DNA from: Streptomyces sp. ML-6
Lineage (GTDB): Bacteria; Actinomycetota; Actinomycetes; Streptomycetales; Streptomycetaceae
DNA: 64,000 nucleotides
Direction: 5' to 3'
Assembly (NCBI RefSeq): GCF_030116705.1
Contig: NZ_JAOTIK010000001.1
Span: forward strand, 7,406,501-7,470,500
The number at the start of each line of letters is the position of its first letter. Position 1 is the stretch's first letter. Below the pieces are notes generated by a model. That model was given only the letters and a program-made list of their open reading frames with translations, was not told where the DNA came from and made no database searches. The translations under genes and the position numbers were made by a program. This document shows, piece after piece, positions 42,176 to 50,874 of this stretch.

Positions 42176-43164
42176 ACCACCGCCTCCCCTGGGGGCCGAT
42201 GGGCAGGATGGCGGGACGGCGGGCCCTGCTCGCCGTCCCCGTCCTGGTCGCCGTGACGTTCGGCGTCTTCGCCGTCGCCGCCGCCTCCCCCTTCGACCCG
42301 GTCAAGGCATACGCCGGCACGGCCGGCCTCACCGCCTCGCAGGAGAACCTCGACCAGCTGCGGGCCAACCTCGGCGTCGACCAGCCGCTCGTGAGCCGCT
42401 GGTGGAACTGGCTGACCTCCGCGCTCGGCGGCGACCTCGGCGAATCCGCCGTGATGCGCCAGCCGGTCGCCGACGTCATCGGTGAACGCCTGGGCTGGTC
42501 CGTACTGCTCGCCGCGACCGCCTTCACCATCGCCGTGGTCCTCGGCACGGCCCTCGGCGTGCTGGCCGCACGCAGGCCCGGCCGCCTGCTCGACCGGTGC
42601 GTCAGCTCCGCCGCGTACACTCTCGAGGCCGCCCCGGCCTTCTGGCTCGGACTGCTCGCCATCTGGCTCTTCGCCCTGGAACTCGACGTGCTTCCGGCCG
42701 GCGGCCTCACCGACGCGGCCAGCGACACCGTCACCGCCGGGCAGGTCGCCACTCATCTGGTGCTCCCCGCGGCCGTGCTCGGCATCTCCCAGCTGCCGTG
42801 GTTCTTCCTCTACGTGCGGCAGGGCGTCGCGGACGCGCTCGACGAGGATCCGGTGCGCGGCGCCCGCGCCCGCGGACTGCGCGAACGCACCGTACTGCTC
42901 GGCCACGCCCTGCGGTCCGGAATGCTGCCGATGCTCACCCTCATCGGCTCCCGCGTCCCCGAACTCATCACCGGCGCCCTGCTCGTCGAGACGGTCTTCA
43001 GCTGGCCGGGCATCGCCGCCGCCACCGTGCAGGCCGCCACCTCCGTCGACTTCCCGCTGCTCGCCGCGCTCACGGTGCTCGCCACCGCGGCCGTCGTGCT
43101 CGGCAACCTCCTCTCCGATCTGCTGTACGCGATCGCCGACCCGAGGGTGGGCTTCGATGGCTGA
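42172..43164 (+). CDS. nikB: Nickel/peptide ABC permease, NikB/DppB type
   Basis: A 330-residue permease with about six membrane segments, starting at GTG 42172 overlapping the nikA stop. Family features are NLGVDQPLVSRWWNWLTSAL near the N-terminus and the EAA-type loop DEDPVRGARARGLRERTVLL. A periplasmic domain lies between segments 1 and 2. It forms the channel with NikC. The last 8 nt overlap nikC. Confidence 0.8.
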   Translation: MNHRLPWGPMGRMAGRRALLAVPVLVAVTFGVFAVAAASPFDPVKAYAGTAGLTASQENLDQLRANLGVDQPLVSRWWNWLTSALGGDLGESAVMRQPVADVIGERLGWSVLLAATAFTIAVVLGTALGVLAARRPGRLLDRCVSSAAYTLEAAPAFWLGLLAIWLFALELDVLPAGGLTDAASDTVTAGQVATHLVLPAAVLGISQLPWFFLYVRQGVADALDEDPVRGARARGLRERTVLLGHALRSGMLPMLTLIGSRVPELITGALLVETVFSWPGIAAATVQAATSVDFPLLAALTVLATAAVVLGNLLSDLLYAIADPRVGFDG

Positions 43165-44014
43165 CACCGCCCCGGCCTCCGCACGCCGGACCACCCGCCG
43201 CGTCCGAGTGGCCGCCTCCGCCGGGATCGTCGGCGCGGTACTGCTCGCGGTCCTCCTGGTGCCGCCCCTGGTCCAGCTCGACCAGCAGGCCGTGGACCTC
43301 ACCGCCAAGCTCCGGCCACCGTCCTGGGAGCACCCGTTCGGCACCGACGACGTCGGGCGCGACCTGCTGCTGCGCTGCGTCTACGGGCTCCGGGTCTCGC
43401 TGCTCGTCGGGGTCGTCGCGGGACTCACCGCCACCGTCATCGGGACCGCGGTCGGCGCGCTGGCAGCGGCGTTCGGCGGCTGGACCGACCGCGTCGTCAT
43501 GCGGCTCGTGGACACCTTCTCGTCCGTGCCGCACCTGCTGCTGGGCATCTTCATCGTCGCGATGTTCCGGCCCGGCGTCGGCCCGGTGATCGTGTCCGTC
43601 GCCCTCACCCACTGGCTCTCGACCGCCAGGATCGTCCGCGCCGAGGTGCTGTCGCTGCGCTCCCGCCCGTTCATCGACGCGGCGATCTCCGGCGGCGCCT
43701 CGCGCGGCCGGGTCGTCGTCCGCCATCTGCTGCCCGCCGTGCTCCCGCAGGCCGGCCTCGCCGCGGTGCTCATGGTGCCGCACGCCATGTGGCACGAGTC
43801 GGCCCTGTCCTTCCTGGGACTCGGACTGCCCACCCACCAGGCGAGCCTGGGCAACCTCGTGCAGACGGCCCGCGGTTCGCTGCTCGCGGGGGACTGGTGG
43901 CCGACGCTCTTCCCCGGCCTGTTCCTGATCGTTCCGACCCTCGCGCTGGCGGGCCTCGCCGGGGCCTGGCGGGAGCGGATCAACCCGCGTCGCCGATCGG
44001 AGCTGATGCTGTGA
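43157..44014 (+). CDS. nikC: Nickel/peptide ABC permease, NikC/DppC type
   Basis: A 285-residue permease. An N-terminal segment is followed by HPFGTDDVGRDLLLRCVYGL, the hallmark of DppC/NikC proteins, and the EAA-like loop RPFIDAAISGGASRGRVVVR. It overlaps nikB by 8 nt and nikD by 4 nt (GTGA), which indicates tight coupling. Confidence 0.8.
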   Translation: MADTAPASARRTTRRVRVAASAGIVGAVLLAVLLVPPLVQLDQQAVDLTAKLRPPSWEHPFGTDDVGRDLLLRCVYGLRVSLLVGVVAGLTATVIGTAVGALAAAFGGWTDRVVMRLVDTFSSVPHLLLGIFIVAMFRPGVGPVIVSVALTHWLSTARIVRAEVLSLRSRPFIDAAISGGASRGRVVVRHLLPAVLPQAGLAAVLMVPHAMWHESALSFLGLGLPTHQASLGNLVQTARGSLLAGDWWPTLFPGLFLIVPTLALAGLAGAWRERINPRRRSELML

Positions 44015-44994
44015 CGACCCCCTCGGGACCGAAGACACCGGTGCTCTCCGTCCGCGGCCTCTCCGTGCGCTTCCGGATGCGCGGCGGTCGGCACATCGCC
44101 GCCGTCGACGACGCGCGCTTCGACCTCGCGGCGGGGGAGTGCCTGGCCCTGGTCGGCGAGAGCGGCTGCGGCAAGTCCGTGCTGGCCTCCGCACTGCTGG
44201 GACTGCTCCCCGGCAACGCCCGGACCTCGGGATCGGCGCTGCTCGGCGACGGCACCGACCTCATCGCCGCCGACGAACGGACCCTCGCCCGCACGGTACG
44301 GGGCCGCCGCATCGGCCTCGTACCGCAGAGCCCCGCCGCCCACCTCACCCCGGTCCGCACCGTGCGCGCCCAGATCGAGGAGACCCTGCGCGAACTGACC
44401 GGCACCCGCGGGCCCGGCCTGCGCCCGGCCGCCGAACGGGCCGCCGCCCGTGCCTCGTTCCCGGCCGGGCACCTCGACCGGTATCCGCACGAACTCTCCG
44501 GCGGCCTCGCCCAGCGGGCCGCGACCGCGCTCGCCCTGATCGGCGACGCGCCCCTGCTCCTCGCCGACGAACCCACCACCGGCCTCGACCGCGACCTCGT
44601 CGAGCGGACCGTCGACGAACTGCGCCGACACATCGACGGCGGCCGGGCGCTTCTGCTCATCACCCACGACCTCGCCGCGGCCGAGCGGATCGCCGACCGG
44701 GTCGCCGTGATGTACGCGGGCCGCATCGTCGAACTCGCCGACGCCGCCCGGTTCTTCGGCGGGCCGGGACCGCGCCACCCGTACGCGCGCGGCCTCCTGG
44801 ACGCCCTGCCGGAGCGTGCCTTCGAACCGATCCCCGGCATGCCGCCGGAGCTCGGGGCGCTTCCCGAGGGGTGCGCGTTCGCGGCCCGCTGCGGGCGTGC
44901 CGACGACCGGTGTGCCGTACTGCCCCCGTTCGACGGCGCTCTGGCCTGCCACCACGGTGTGCGGGCGGACGAGAAGGAGCCGGACCGTGCTTGA
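44011..44994 (+). CDS. nikD: Nickel/peptide ABC ATPase, NikD/DppD type
   Basis: A 327-residue ATPase with Walker A VGESGCGKSVLA, Q-loop VPQSPAAHLTPV, signature ELSGGLAQRAATALAL, Walker B LLLADEPTTGLD and switch His in LITHDLAAA. The C-terminal oligopeptide-transporter extension is present, with Cys residues in CAFAARCGRADDRC that in related ATPases bind a metal cluster. It pairs with NikE. Confidence 0.82.
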   Translation: MTTPSGPKTPVLSVRGLSVRFRMRGGRHIAAVDDARFDLAAGECLALVGESGCGKSVLASALLGLLPGNARTSGSALLGDGTDLIAADERTLARTVRGRRIGLVPQSPAAHLTPVRTVRAQIEETLRELTGTRGPGLRPAAERAAARASFPAGHLDRYPHELSGGLAQRAATALALIGDAPLLLADEPTTGLDRDLVERTVDELRRHIDGGRALLLITHDLAAAERIADRVAVMYAGRIVELADAARFFGGPGPRHPYARGLLDALPERAFEPIPGMPPELGALPEGCAFAARCGRADDRCAVLPPFDGALACHHGVRADEKEPDRA

Positions 44995-45679
44995 ACTCAC
45001 CCGTGTCACCGCCGGATACGCCCCCCGCGACCCCGTCGTCCGCGAGGCGTCGCTGAGCATCGCGGCGGGGGAGTCGGTCGGACTGCTGGGCCCGAGCGGC
45101 TGCGGCAAGTCCACCCTGGCGAGGGTCGCCGCACTGCTGCACCGCCCCTACGCGGGCACGGTCGTGCTCGACGGCGAACCGGTACGCGGCTGGCGGCACG
45201 CCGCCCCGCGTGCGCAGCGCACCGCCGTCGGCGTCGTCTTCCAGCAGCCCCGGCTCGCCGCCGACCCCCGGCTCACCCTGCGCGAGATCATCGCCCAGCC
45301 GCTGCGGGCCACCGGCCGTCGCGCGCAGGTGCCGGACCGGGTGGCCGAACTGGCACCCGCCGTCGGTCTCACGGCCGAACTGCTCGGCCGCCGCCCGCAC
45401 GAGGTGAGCGACGGGCAGTTGCAGCGCGCCTGCCTGGCGAGGGCGCTGGTGCTGCGGCCGCGCTGGCTGATCTGCGACGAGATGACCGCGATGCTCGACG
45501 CGTCGACGACCGCCGCGCTGGTGTCGGTCGTCGAGTCCTACCGGAAGGAGTCCGGGGCCGGACTGCTGGCCGTCGGCCACGACCGGATGCTGCTGGAACG
45601 CTGGTGCGACCGTACGGTCGGCTGGCGGGAGTGCTTCGGGCCGGGCGCACCGCAGGAGTCCGTGGGCCCCACCGGGTGA
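44987..45679 (+). CDS. nikE: Nickel/peptide ABC ATPase, NikE/DppF type (short)
   Basis: A 230-residue ATPase. Walker A is LLGPSGCGKSTLA, the signature is the variant EVSDGQLQRACLARAL (Asp for Gly after Ser) and Walker B is WLICDEMTAMLD, with Met where Pro is usual; the switch His is in AVGHDRMLL. It lacks the C-terminal oligopeptide domain, as do some nickel-type NikE proteins. GTG 44987 lies eight bases after AAGGAG and overlaps the nikD end. Confidence 0.8.
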   Translation: MLELTRVTAGYAPRDPVVREASLSIAAGESVGLLGPSGCGKSTLARVAALLHRPYAGTVVLDGEPVRGWRHAAPRAQRTAVGVVFQQPRLAADPRLTLREIIAQPLRATGRRAQVPDRVAELAPAVGLTAELLGRRPHEVSDGQLQRACLARALVLRPRWLICDEMTAMLDASTTAALVSVVESYRKESGAGLLAVGHDRMLLERWCDRTVGWRECFGPGAPQESVGPTG

Positions 45680-45859
45680 CTCCGCGCCCCGCACCGGGGG
45701 GCCGGGCCCGGAGACCGCGTCGATCGGCGACGGCAGAGGGGCGGCGCCAGAGGAGCGGCGCCAGACAGGCCGCGCCGGGCGGGCCGCGCCAAGACGGGCT
45801 GCGGTCGTCGGGCGGGCCCTTTCCCCGCGGCCGCACGGAACAAACCGCCCCCACCCGTC

Positions 45860-46084
45860 GCCACGACCTGCCGCGACGGCCGACGCGTCCGCCTCCGGGC
45901 CGTTCCCGACACGCCGGGAGCGGCGCGGGAGGCGGCCCGGACGGAGCCGCCGGCCGCCGGGGTCGACCGCCTCAACACCGATGATCCGACCGGCCCGGAG
46001 CGTTTCCTGCGCACCCGCGACCGGAACGGTCGGACCAGGGCTGCCTGCTTTGGCGGCACACCGGACGCACCGCCCCGGACGTGA
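45860..46084 (+). pseudogene. C-terminal relic resembling a PI-PLC/GDPD-type phosphodiesterase
   Basis: In a 514-bp region without an intact gene (45680-46193), one frame reads DGRRVRLRAVPDTPGAAREA and then AAGVDRLNTDDPTGPERFLR before stopping at TGA 46082-46084. This strongly resembles the last strands of Streptomyces PI-PLC-like phosphodiesterases (RVRFWATPD...AGVDHINTDDL). No N-terminal part or start codon is present. The preceding stretch (45730-45800) has imperfect GGCGCCAG-type repeats. The assignment rests on memory of the family pattern. Confidence 0.45.
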
Positions 46085-46193
46085 CGGTCAGTCAACACCC
46101 GGATGGCGGACACGCCGGTGGTCCGGAGGGCTCCTCCGCTGCGCCACACTGGCGGCCGAATGCCGCATTCCGGCGCGGCGGAGGAGGTTGGCC

Positions 46194-46388
46194 ATGGCCA
46201 TTTCGATCTCACTGGTGCTGCTACTGCTGATCCTCGCGGTGATCTTTCTCCGCAACGGCGGATTGAAGATCTCGCATGCGCTGGTCTGCGCCCTGCTCGG
46301 GTTCTTCCTCGCGAGCACGAGCATGGCGCCGGCCATCCAGGACAGCCTGGCGGCCACGGCCGACGTCGTCGGCAGTCTCAAACCCTGA
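46194..46388 (+). CDS. 64-residue small membrane protein
   Basis: ATG 46194 follows GGAGGAGG at a good distance. The protein has two membrane segments: ISISLVLLLLILAVIFL at the N-terminus and SHALVCALLGFFLAST in the middle, joined by a short RNGGLKI loop; the tail is polar. Short proteins of this pattern recur in Streptomyces chromosomes and mobile elements, but I know no function. It lies between two gene relics, so this may be a small island of foreign or decaying DNA. Confidence 0.65.
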   Translation: MAISISLVLLLLILAVIFLRNGGLKISHALVCALLGFFLASTSMAPAIQDSLAATADVVGSLKP

Positions 46389-46439
46389 GCGACGCCGGCT
46401 CCGGGCCGTGCGGTGACCGGGGCCCGGCCGGTACGGCCG

Positions 46440-47005
46440 CGGGGCACCACACGAGCCGGCCCCCTCACCGCCTCCGGCGTACCGCGCGCGGCCGCCCGGC
46501 TCTTCGCCGAGGGGGATCCGCGCAGGGTGAGACGGATGCCATCGCCCGGGAGGCCGGTGCGGGGCGGGGCACGCTCTACCGGCGGTACCCCGACATCCCG
46601 TCCATCGCCACGGCGCTCCTCGACGAGCACGAGCGATCGCTCCAGGAGAAGTTGCTGGGCGGTCGGCCGCCCCTGGGACCGGGGCCCCACCCCCGCAGCG
46701 GCTGGCCGCTTTCTACGCGGCGATGACCGACCTGCTGGAGCAGCACGTCCATCTCACCCTGGGCGCCGAGTCCGGTTCCGCCCGGTTCGCCACCGGGGCG
46801 TACGGCTTCTGGCACGCGCATGTCCGCATGCTCGTCAAGGAGGCGGGGGTGCCGGGCCCCGACGCGCTCGTCGACATCCTGCTGGCTCCCCTGGCGCCCG
46901 AGCTCTTCGCGTACCAGCGGGGCCGGGGCGTGGAGGAGATCAAGTCGGCCCTGCGCACACTCGCGGAGAGGACGCTCGCAGGGTGGACGGGGCGGGTGCG
47001 GCCGG
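46440..47005 (+). pseudogene. TetR family regulator, broken by two frameshifts
   Basis: Three successive frames together spell a TetR protein. The first gives RAAARLFAEG (helix 1). The second gives DAIAREAGAGRGTLYRRYPD (the helix-turn-helix). The third, after a shift near 46685, gives PPPQRLAAFYAAMTDLLEQH and a ligand domain to LRTLAERTLAGW. The shift between the first and second parts lies near 46515. No clear start remains. The expected stop is missing, and the frame runs on into the antisense of the convergent deacetylase gene. It could be revived only by several changes, so it is a pseudogene unless the sequence is wrong. Confidence 0.7.
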
Positions 47006-47034
47006 GCGCGAGCACGCCCGGCCGCACCCCTCGG

Positions 47035-48336
47035 TCACTGCTTCCAGCTCGCGGGCTGGCCGGGGTCGAGCGTCCGCCAGTGGGCGAGGACCTCGGGGTC
47101 CTGGGCGTCGAGCCAGTCGGTCAGCTCGCGGAAGGAGACGCAGCGGACTTCCTTGCGGGGGCAGATCTCGCGCATCGTGTCCTCGACGGCGTCCATGTAG
47201 ATCCCCCCGTTCCAGTCCTCGAAGTGGTTCCCGATGAACATCGGCGCGCGGCTCCCGTGGAACACCCGCTCGAAGCCCGCGAGGTACGAGTCACGGGCCT
47301 CCTTGCGCCATTGCTGGTACTTCGCCGGATCGCCCTCGGTGCTGCCCTTCGACTGGTTGTAGAGGAAGTTGAAGTCCATGGACAGCACCTGGAAGTCCTT
47401 GCCGGGGAACGGCAGCATCTGCAGCGGCAGGTCCCAGATGCCGTTCTTCTTCGAGGGCCAGATCTGGAAGTCCCCCGGGGAGCTCGCGTCGTAGCGCCAG
47501 CCGAAGGGCTTGAGGGCGGACAACAGGGTCTTCTGGCCCTCCAGGCAGGGGGCCCGGCCGCCGACGACCTCACGGGTGGGGTCGAACGGCAGCGGATCGA
47601 GGTCGGTGAAGCCGGTGTTCGTCTTCCAGTTCTGGACGAAGGAGTAGAACTGGCTGATCTCGCTGGTCCATTCGTTCTTGTTCCATTCCCCGCCGCCCTT
47701 CTTCTCGCAGAAGTGGCCGTTGAAATGGGACCCGATCTCGTGTCCCTCCCGCCAGGCGCCGCCGAGCTGCTCCAGTGTCGTGCGGATGTGCTCGCGCGTC
47801 GGGTAGGAGATCGCGGCGGCCCCGGTCTCGTGCCGGGGCGGCCGGTAGAGGTTCCGCTTCTCCTTCGGGAGCAGGTAGATGCCGGTGAGGAAGAACGTCA
47901 TGTGCGCGTTGCTCTCCTTCGCCACGCGGCGGAAGCGCGAGAACATCCGGTCGTCGCCCTCCAGCGCGCCGTCCCAGGAGAACACCACGAACTGGGGCGG
48001 CCGTTCACCCGGCTTCAGGCGCTTCGCCTTCGGCCGGCCCGGCTGCGGTCCGGTGTAGGACGTGGAGCCGTCCCCCAGGATCCTGACCTTGCCGTCCCAC
48101 TTCTCCTCCTGCTCCTCCTTCTTGGCGTCGCGGACGTCCTGGCTGGTGGGGGTCGGCGCGGCGACGGTGCGGGTGGGCCGTTCCGGGTTCCGGTCGTCCC
48201 CGTCGTCGTCGGACAGCAGCGGGACGGCGGCCGCGGAACCCGCCACCACGAGGCACGCGGCGATTCCCAGGGCGACCCGGGGGGTGAGGCGGTCCCGTTT
48301 GCGGCGGGACGCGGATTTCGCTCTGGCTCTTGTCAC
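47035..48336 (-). CDS. Exported polysaccharide deacetylase-like protein
   Basis: A 433-residue protein. An N-terminal basic region and one membrane/signal segment (RVALGIAACLVVAGSAAAVP) are followed by a Glu/Lys-rich linker and a NodB-like barrel: FVVFSWDGALEGDD, EGHEIGSHFNGHFCEKKG (the HxxxH zinc-type motif), and FIGNHFEDWNGG. The first motif has SWDGA rather than the canonical TFDDG, as in a Streptomyces-specific branch. It probably acts on peptidoglycan or another wall glycan outside the cell. GTG 48336 overlaps the stop of the penicillin-binding protein, so the two are coupled. Confidence 0.82.
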   Translation of the reverse strand: MTRARAKSASRRKRDRLTPRVALGIAACLVVAGSAAAVPLLSDDDGDDRNPERPTRTVAAPTPTSQDVRDAKKEEQEEKWDGKVRILGDGSTSYTGPQPGRPKAKRLKPGERPPQFVVFSWDGALEGDDRMFSRFRRVAKESNAHMTFFLTGIYLLPKEKRNLYRPPRHETGAAAISYPTREHIRTTLEQLGGAWREGHEIGSHFNGHFCEKKGGGEWNKNEWTSEISQFYSFVQNWKTNTGFTDLDPLPFDPTREVVGGRAPCLEGQKTLLSALKPFGWRYDASSPGDFQIWPSKKNGIWDLPLQMLPFPGKDFQVLSMDFNFLYNQSKGSTEGDPAKYQQWRKEARDSYLAGFERVFHGSRAPMFIGNHFEDWNGGIYMDAVEDTMREICPRKEVRCVSFRELTDWLDAQDPEVLAHWRTLDPGQPASWKQ

Positions 48337-50366
48337 TTCGTCACGGCTTCCGTGTAGGTTTTCCAGATCCGGGCCGGGAAGTCCCGGTCGCCCGCCGAGG
48401 CACCGCCCAGCCCCTTGAGCGGCAGGGGCGCGAGGCTCCGGTTCAGGTCCATGCGGTACACGACGACGGCGGTGGACACGGCAGGGGTGTACCCGACGCG
48501 CCAGCGCGCGGTGTCGTCCGCGGTGGTGCCGTTCTTGACCGCGACCGGTGCGGTGACGACACCGTTCTTCCCGTTCCCGGCCCGGGTGAGTGCCGCGGTC
48601 ACCTCGTCGGCGACGTCGGACCGGACGGCGCGCCTGGGCCGGGGCAGGTCGAGCCGGACCCGGGTGCCGTTGCGGGTGACCCTGCTGACCGAGTACGGGT
48701 CCGTGTGCAGGCCGTGGGCCGCGAACGTGCCGTACGCGTCGGCCATGCGGATGGCGCTGGGCCTCGAGTTGCCCATCGCGAACGCCGGAACGGGCGGGCC
48801 GAAGCTCGACGGGAGCAGCCCCGACGCCTCCGCGGTGCTGCGGACCTGCTTCAGGCCCGTGTCCATGCCGAGCTGGAGGAAGGGGGAGTTGACGGACTTG
48901 ACCATGGCGTCGTGCAGGCTGATGCGGCCGTAGGAGCGGTCGCCGTCGTTTTCGCCCTTGACCGTCTTCCCGCTGCGGTCCCAGTAGGGGCCCTCGGGGG
49001 TCATGACCGGGATGCCGTCGTCGCCGTCGTACACCGTCGACGGGGTGATGGGGACGCGCGGACCGTTGCGTTCGCGCGTGATTCCGTGCTGGAGACCGGC
49101 GGCGTAGACGAACGGGGTGAACGCCGAACCGGCCGGGACGGTGCTCGCGTTGGACTCGTTGAAGGCCTGGCGCTCGAAGTCGGGGCCGCCGTACACGGCG
49201 AGGATGCGGCCGTCCGGGGCGACGGACGCGGCCCCGAACCGTACGTGCCGGTCCTCCTTGCGCCGCTTCGGGTCGAGCGCGTCGCGCGCCTCGCGCACCG
49301 CCCGGGCCAGCGCGGTCGTCCGGGGCTTCTCGAACGTCGTGTAGATCTGGTAGCCGCCGAGGTCGAAGCGCGCGTCGGAGATGTGCCCGGCCCGTTTGGC
49401 GTAGGACTCGGCGAGCTGGACGAGATAACCGTTCTGCCCGCTCGTGCCGCTGAGTCCGTGCGGCGGCTTCGGGTCGGGGAAGGTGGTGTACTTCGCACGT
49501 TCGGCCCGGCTCAGCCTGCCGATCTGCACCATGCGGTCCAGGGTCCATTCCCACCGCTCGACGGCCCGCGCCCGGTTGCGGGGGTTGACCGCCGGATCGT
49601 AGAGCGAGGCCCCCTTGAGCAGGGAGGCGAGGAATGCGCCCTCGCTGGCGTCGAGTTCGGTGACCTCCTTGCCGTAGTACGCCTGCGCGGCCCGCTGGAG
49701 ACCGTAGGTGCCGCGGCCGAACCAGCTGGTGTTCAGGTACTCCTGGAGGATCTTGTCCTTGGTCATGTTGCGGTCCAGCTTGACCGCCAGCAGCATCTCG
49801 GTGAACTTCCGCGAGAAGGAGCGGTCCTGCGTCAGATAGACGTTCTTGACGTACTGCTGGGTGATGGTGGAGCCGCCCTGGGTGTCCCCGTCACTGAGCG
49901 TGCGCCACAGCGCGCGGGTGAGTCCTTGGGCCGATATGCCGTGGTCGGAGTAGAAGTCCGCGTTCTCCGCCGCGAGCACGGCCCACCGCACGTGGTCGGG
50001 GATCTTCGACAGGGGCATCTCCTGGCGGCTCACCCAGCCGGTGCGGGCCATGGGGGTGCCGTCGGCCCAGTAGTAGACGGTGTCCTGCTGGGTGGCGAAC
50101 GCGTTGAGGTCCTCGGGGATCTCCGTACGCGCGTAGGCGATGCCCACCACGGCCGCCAGCGTCGCGGCGAACGTCAGGAACGAACCCAGGACCAGCCGCC
50201 ACGAGGGCACCCAGCGCCGCCAGCCCTGACGGCCCGCACGTGGGTAGTCCGGCCTGCGCAGCCGGCGGCCGCGCGCACGTCTCGCCTGCTTGCGGCGCCC
50301 CGTTCCCTGGGTCAGTGCCGCCCGGGCGGCCCGTCTCGTCCTGCCCCGCATGTTCTGCTGCGTCAT
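48333..50366 (-). CDS. Class A penicillin-binding protein with altered transpeptidase SxxK motif
   Basis: A 677-residue bifunctional-type wall synthase. A basic cytoplasmic tail and a membrane anchor (about 50-75) precede a GT51 domain with AAENADFYSDHGIS, GGSTITQQYVKN and a RKFTEMLLA helix. The transpeptidase domain has the SxN motif (SVNSPFLQLG) and KNGTT in place of KTGTT, but its SxxK reads S414-A-F-T417: the general-base lysine is Thr. The glycosyltransferase should work, while beta-lactam binding and transpeptidation are doubtful. ATG 50366 is chosen over upstream starts to begin at the conserved basic tail. Confidence 0.85.
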   Translation of the reverse strand: MTQQNMRGRTRRAARAALTQGTGRRKQARRARGRRLRRPDYPRAGRQGWRRWVPSWRLVLGSFLTFAATLAAVVGIAYARTEIPEDLNAFATQQDTVYYWADGTPMARTGWVSRQEMPLSKIPDHVRWAVLAAENADFYSDHGISAQGLTRALWRTLSDGDTQGGSTITQQYVKNVYLTQDRSFSRKFTEMLLAVKLDRNMTKDKILQEYLNTSWFGRGTYGLQRAAQAYYGKEVTELDASEGAFLASLLKGASLYDPAVNPRNRARAVERWEWTLDRMVQIGRLSRAERAKYTTFPDPKPPHGLSGTSGQNGYLVQLAESYAKRAGHISDARFDLGGYQIYTTFEKPRTTALARAVREARDALDPKRRKEDRHVRFGAASVAPDGRILAVYGGPDFERQAFNESNASTVPAGSAFTPFVYAAGLQHGITRERNGPRVPITPSTVYDGDDGIPVMTPEGPYWDRSGKTVKGENDGDRSYGRISLHDAMVKSVNSPFLQLGMDTGLKQVRSTAEASGLLPSSFGPPVPAFAMGNSRPSAIRMADAYGTFAAHGLHTDPYSVSRVTRNGTRVRLDLPRPRRAVRSDVADEVTAALTRAGNGKNGVVTAPVAVKNGTTADDTARWRVGYTPAVSTAVVVYRMDLNRSLAPLPLKGLGGASAGDRDFPARIWKTYTEAVTK

Positions 50367-50874
50367 TCCGTCCAGCCATGGCAGTCCAGGTCCGTCGCGC
50401 ATCGCGACGGCGCCTGTGCACGTGCAGTGGTCGGGTGTTTCACCCCGTGACTCCGCCGCAGCAAAGGCCAAAGCATGACCGAGAGTTGCGGCGCGAAGTC
50501 ACGCAAAGATAACAGGCCCTCGGGAGAGGGGGCGTACGGCTCCGCGTCTCCTCCGCCGGCGAGGGGTGCCGCACGGCCGCCGCGCGCAGGCGGATCCACG
50601 GGACGCCAAGGCGCTCGAACCGGCCAATTCGCTGGCCCCGCCCCGGCTCCGGCCGGGGGGCAACCGCCCGGCGCCGACGTCCGCTCCGGGGGCTGTAACA
50701 CTCCGGTAATTCTTGTTGATGGAGCGTCAAGTCAGCTTTTCGCCAAGAGTATTGATGAGTACGGACGGTGCCGTGGTGACATCGGGAACCTCGCGCATAA
50801 GGTCTGGAACGCGCAGTGAGCCCGGCCGGCCGGTCCCTCGGAATGGTCAACGACGCCCCGTACAGGGAGAAGCA
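50367..50874. other. 508-bp divergent intergenic region before the NRPS cluster
   Basis: This region separates the PBP gene from the NRPS cluster. Bases 50690-50820 are clearly poorer in GC than the surroundings (for example AATTCTTGTTGATGG and GCTTTTCGCCAAGAGTATTGATGAG), as expected of a promoter. One frame through it ends VWNAQ at 50819, but its low-GC codons do not look like host coding DNA. No iron box, TTA-containing regulator or clear dyad was found. Confidence 0.5.

Noticed and set aside
45538..46212. Minus-strand frame of 224 codons in the nik downstream region
   Set aside because: Low-complexity Arg/Pro/Ala sequence with no ribosome site, antisense to nikE's end and to the better-supported PI-PLC relic.
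47035..49554. Extension of the deacetylase frame to 839 residues
   Set aside because: The upstream part is antisense-frame filler overlapping the PBP; GTG 48336 with the GTGA coupling starts directly at the basic signal region.
50475..50819. Coding sequence ending VWNAQ in the region before sbnA
   Set aside because: No domain is recognised, the codons are unlike host usage in the second half, and it lies in the presumed promoter.
50367..50874. Iron box or siderophore-type regulation for the Dap/NRPS cluster
   Set aside because: No TTAGGTTAGG-like palindrome is present before the operon, and no siderophore-specific synthetase or receptor gene adjoins it.
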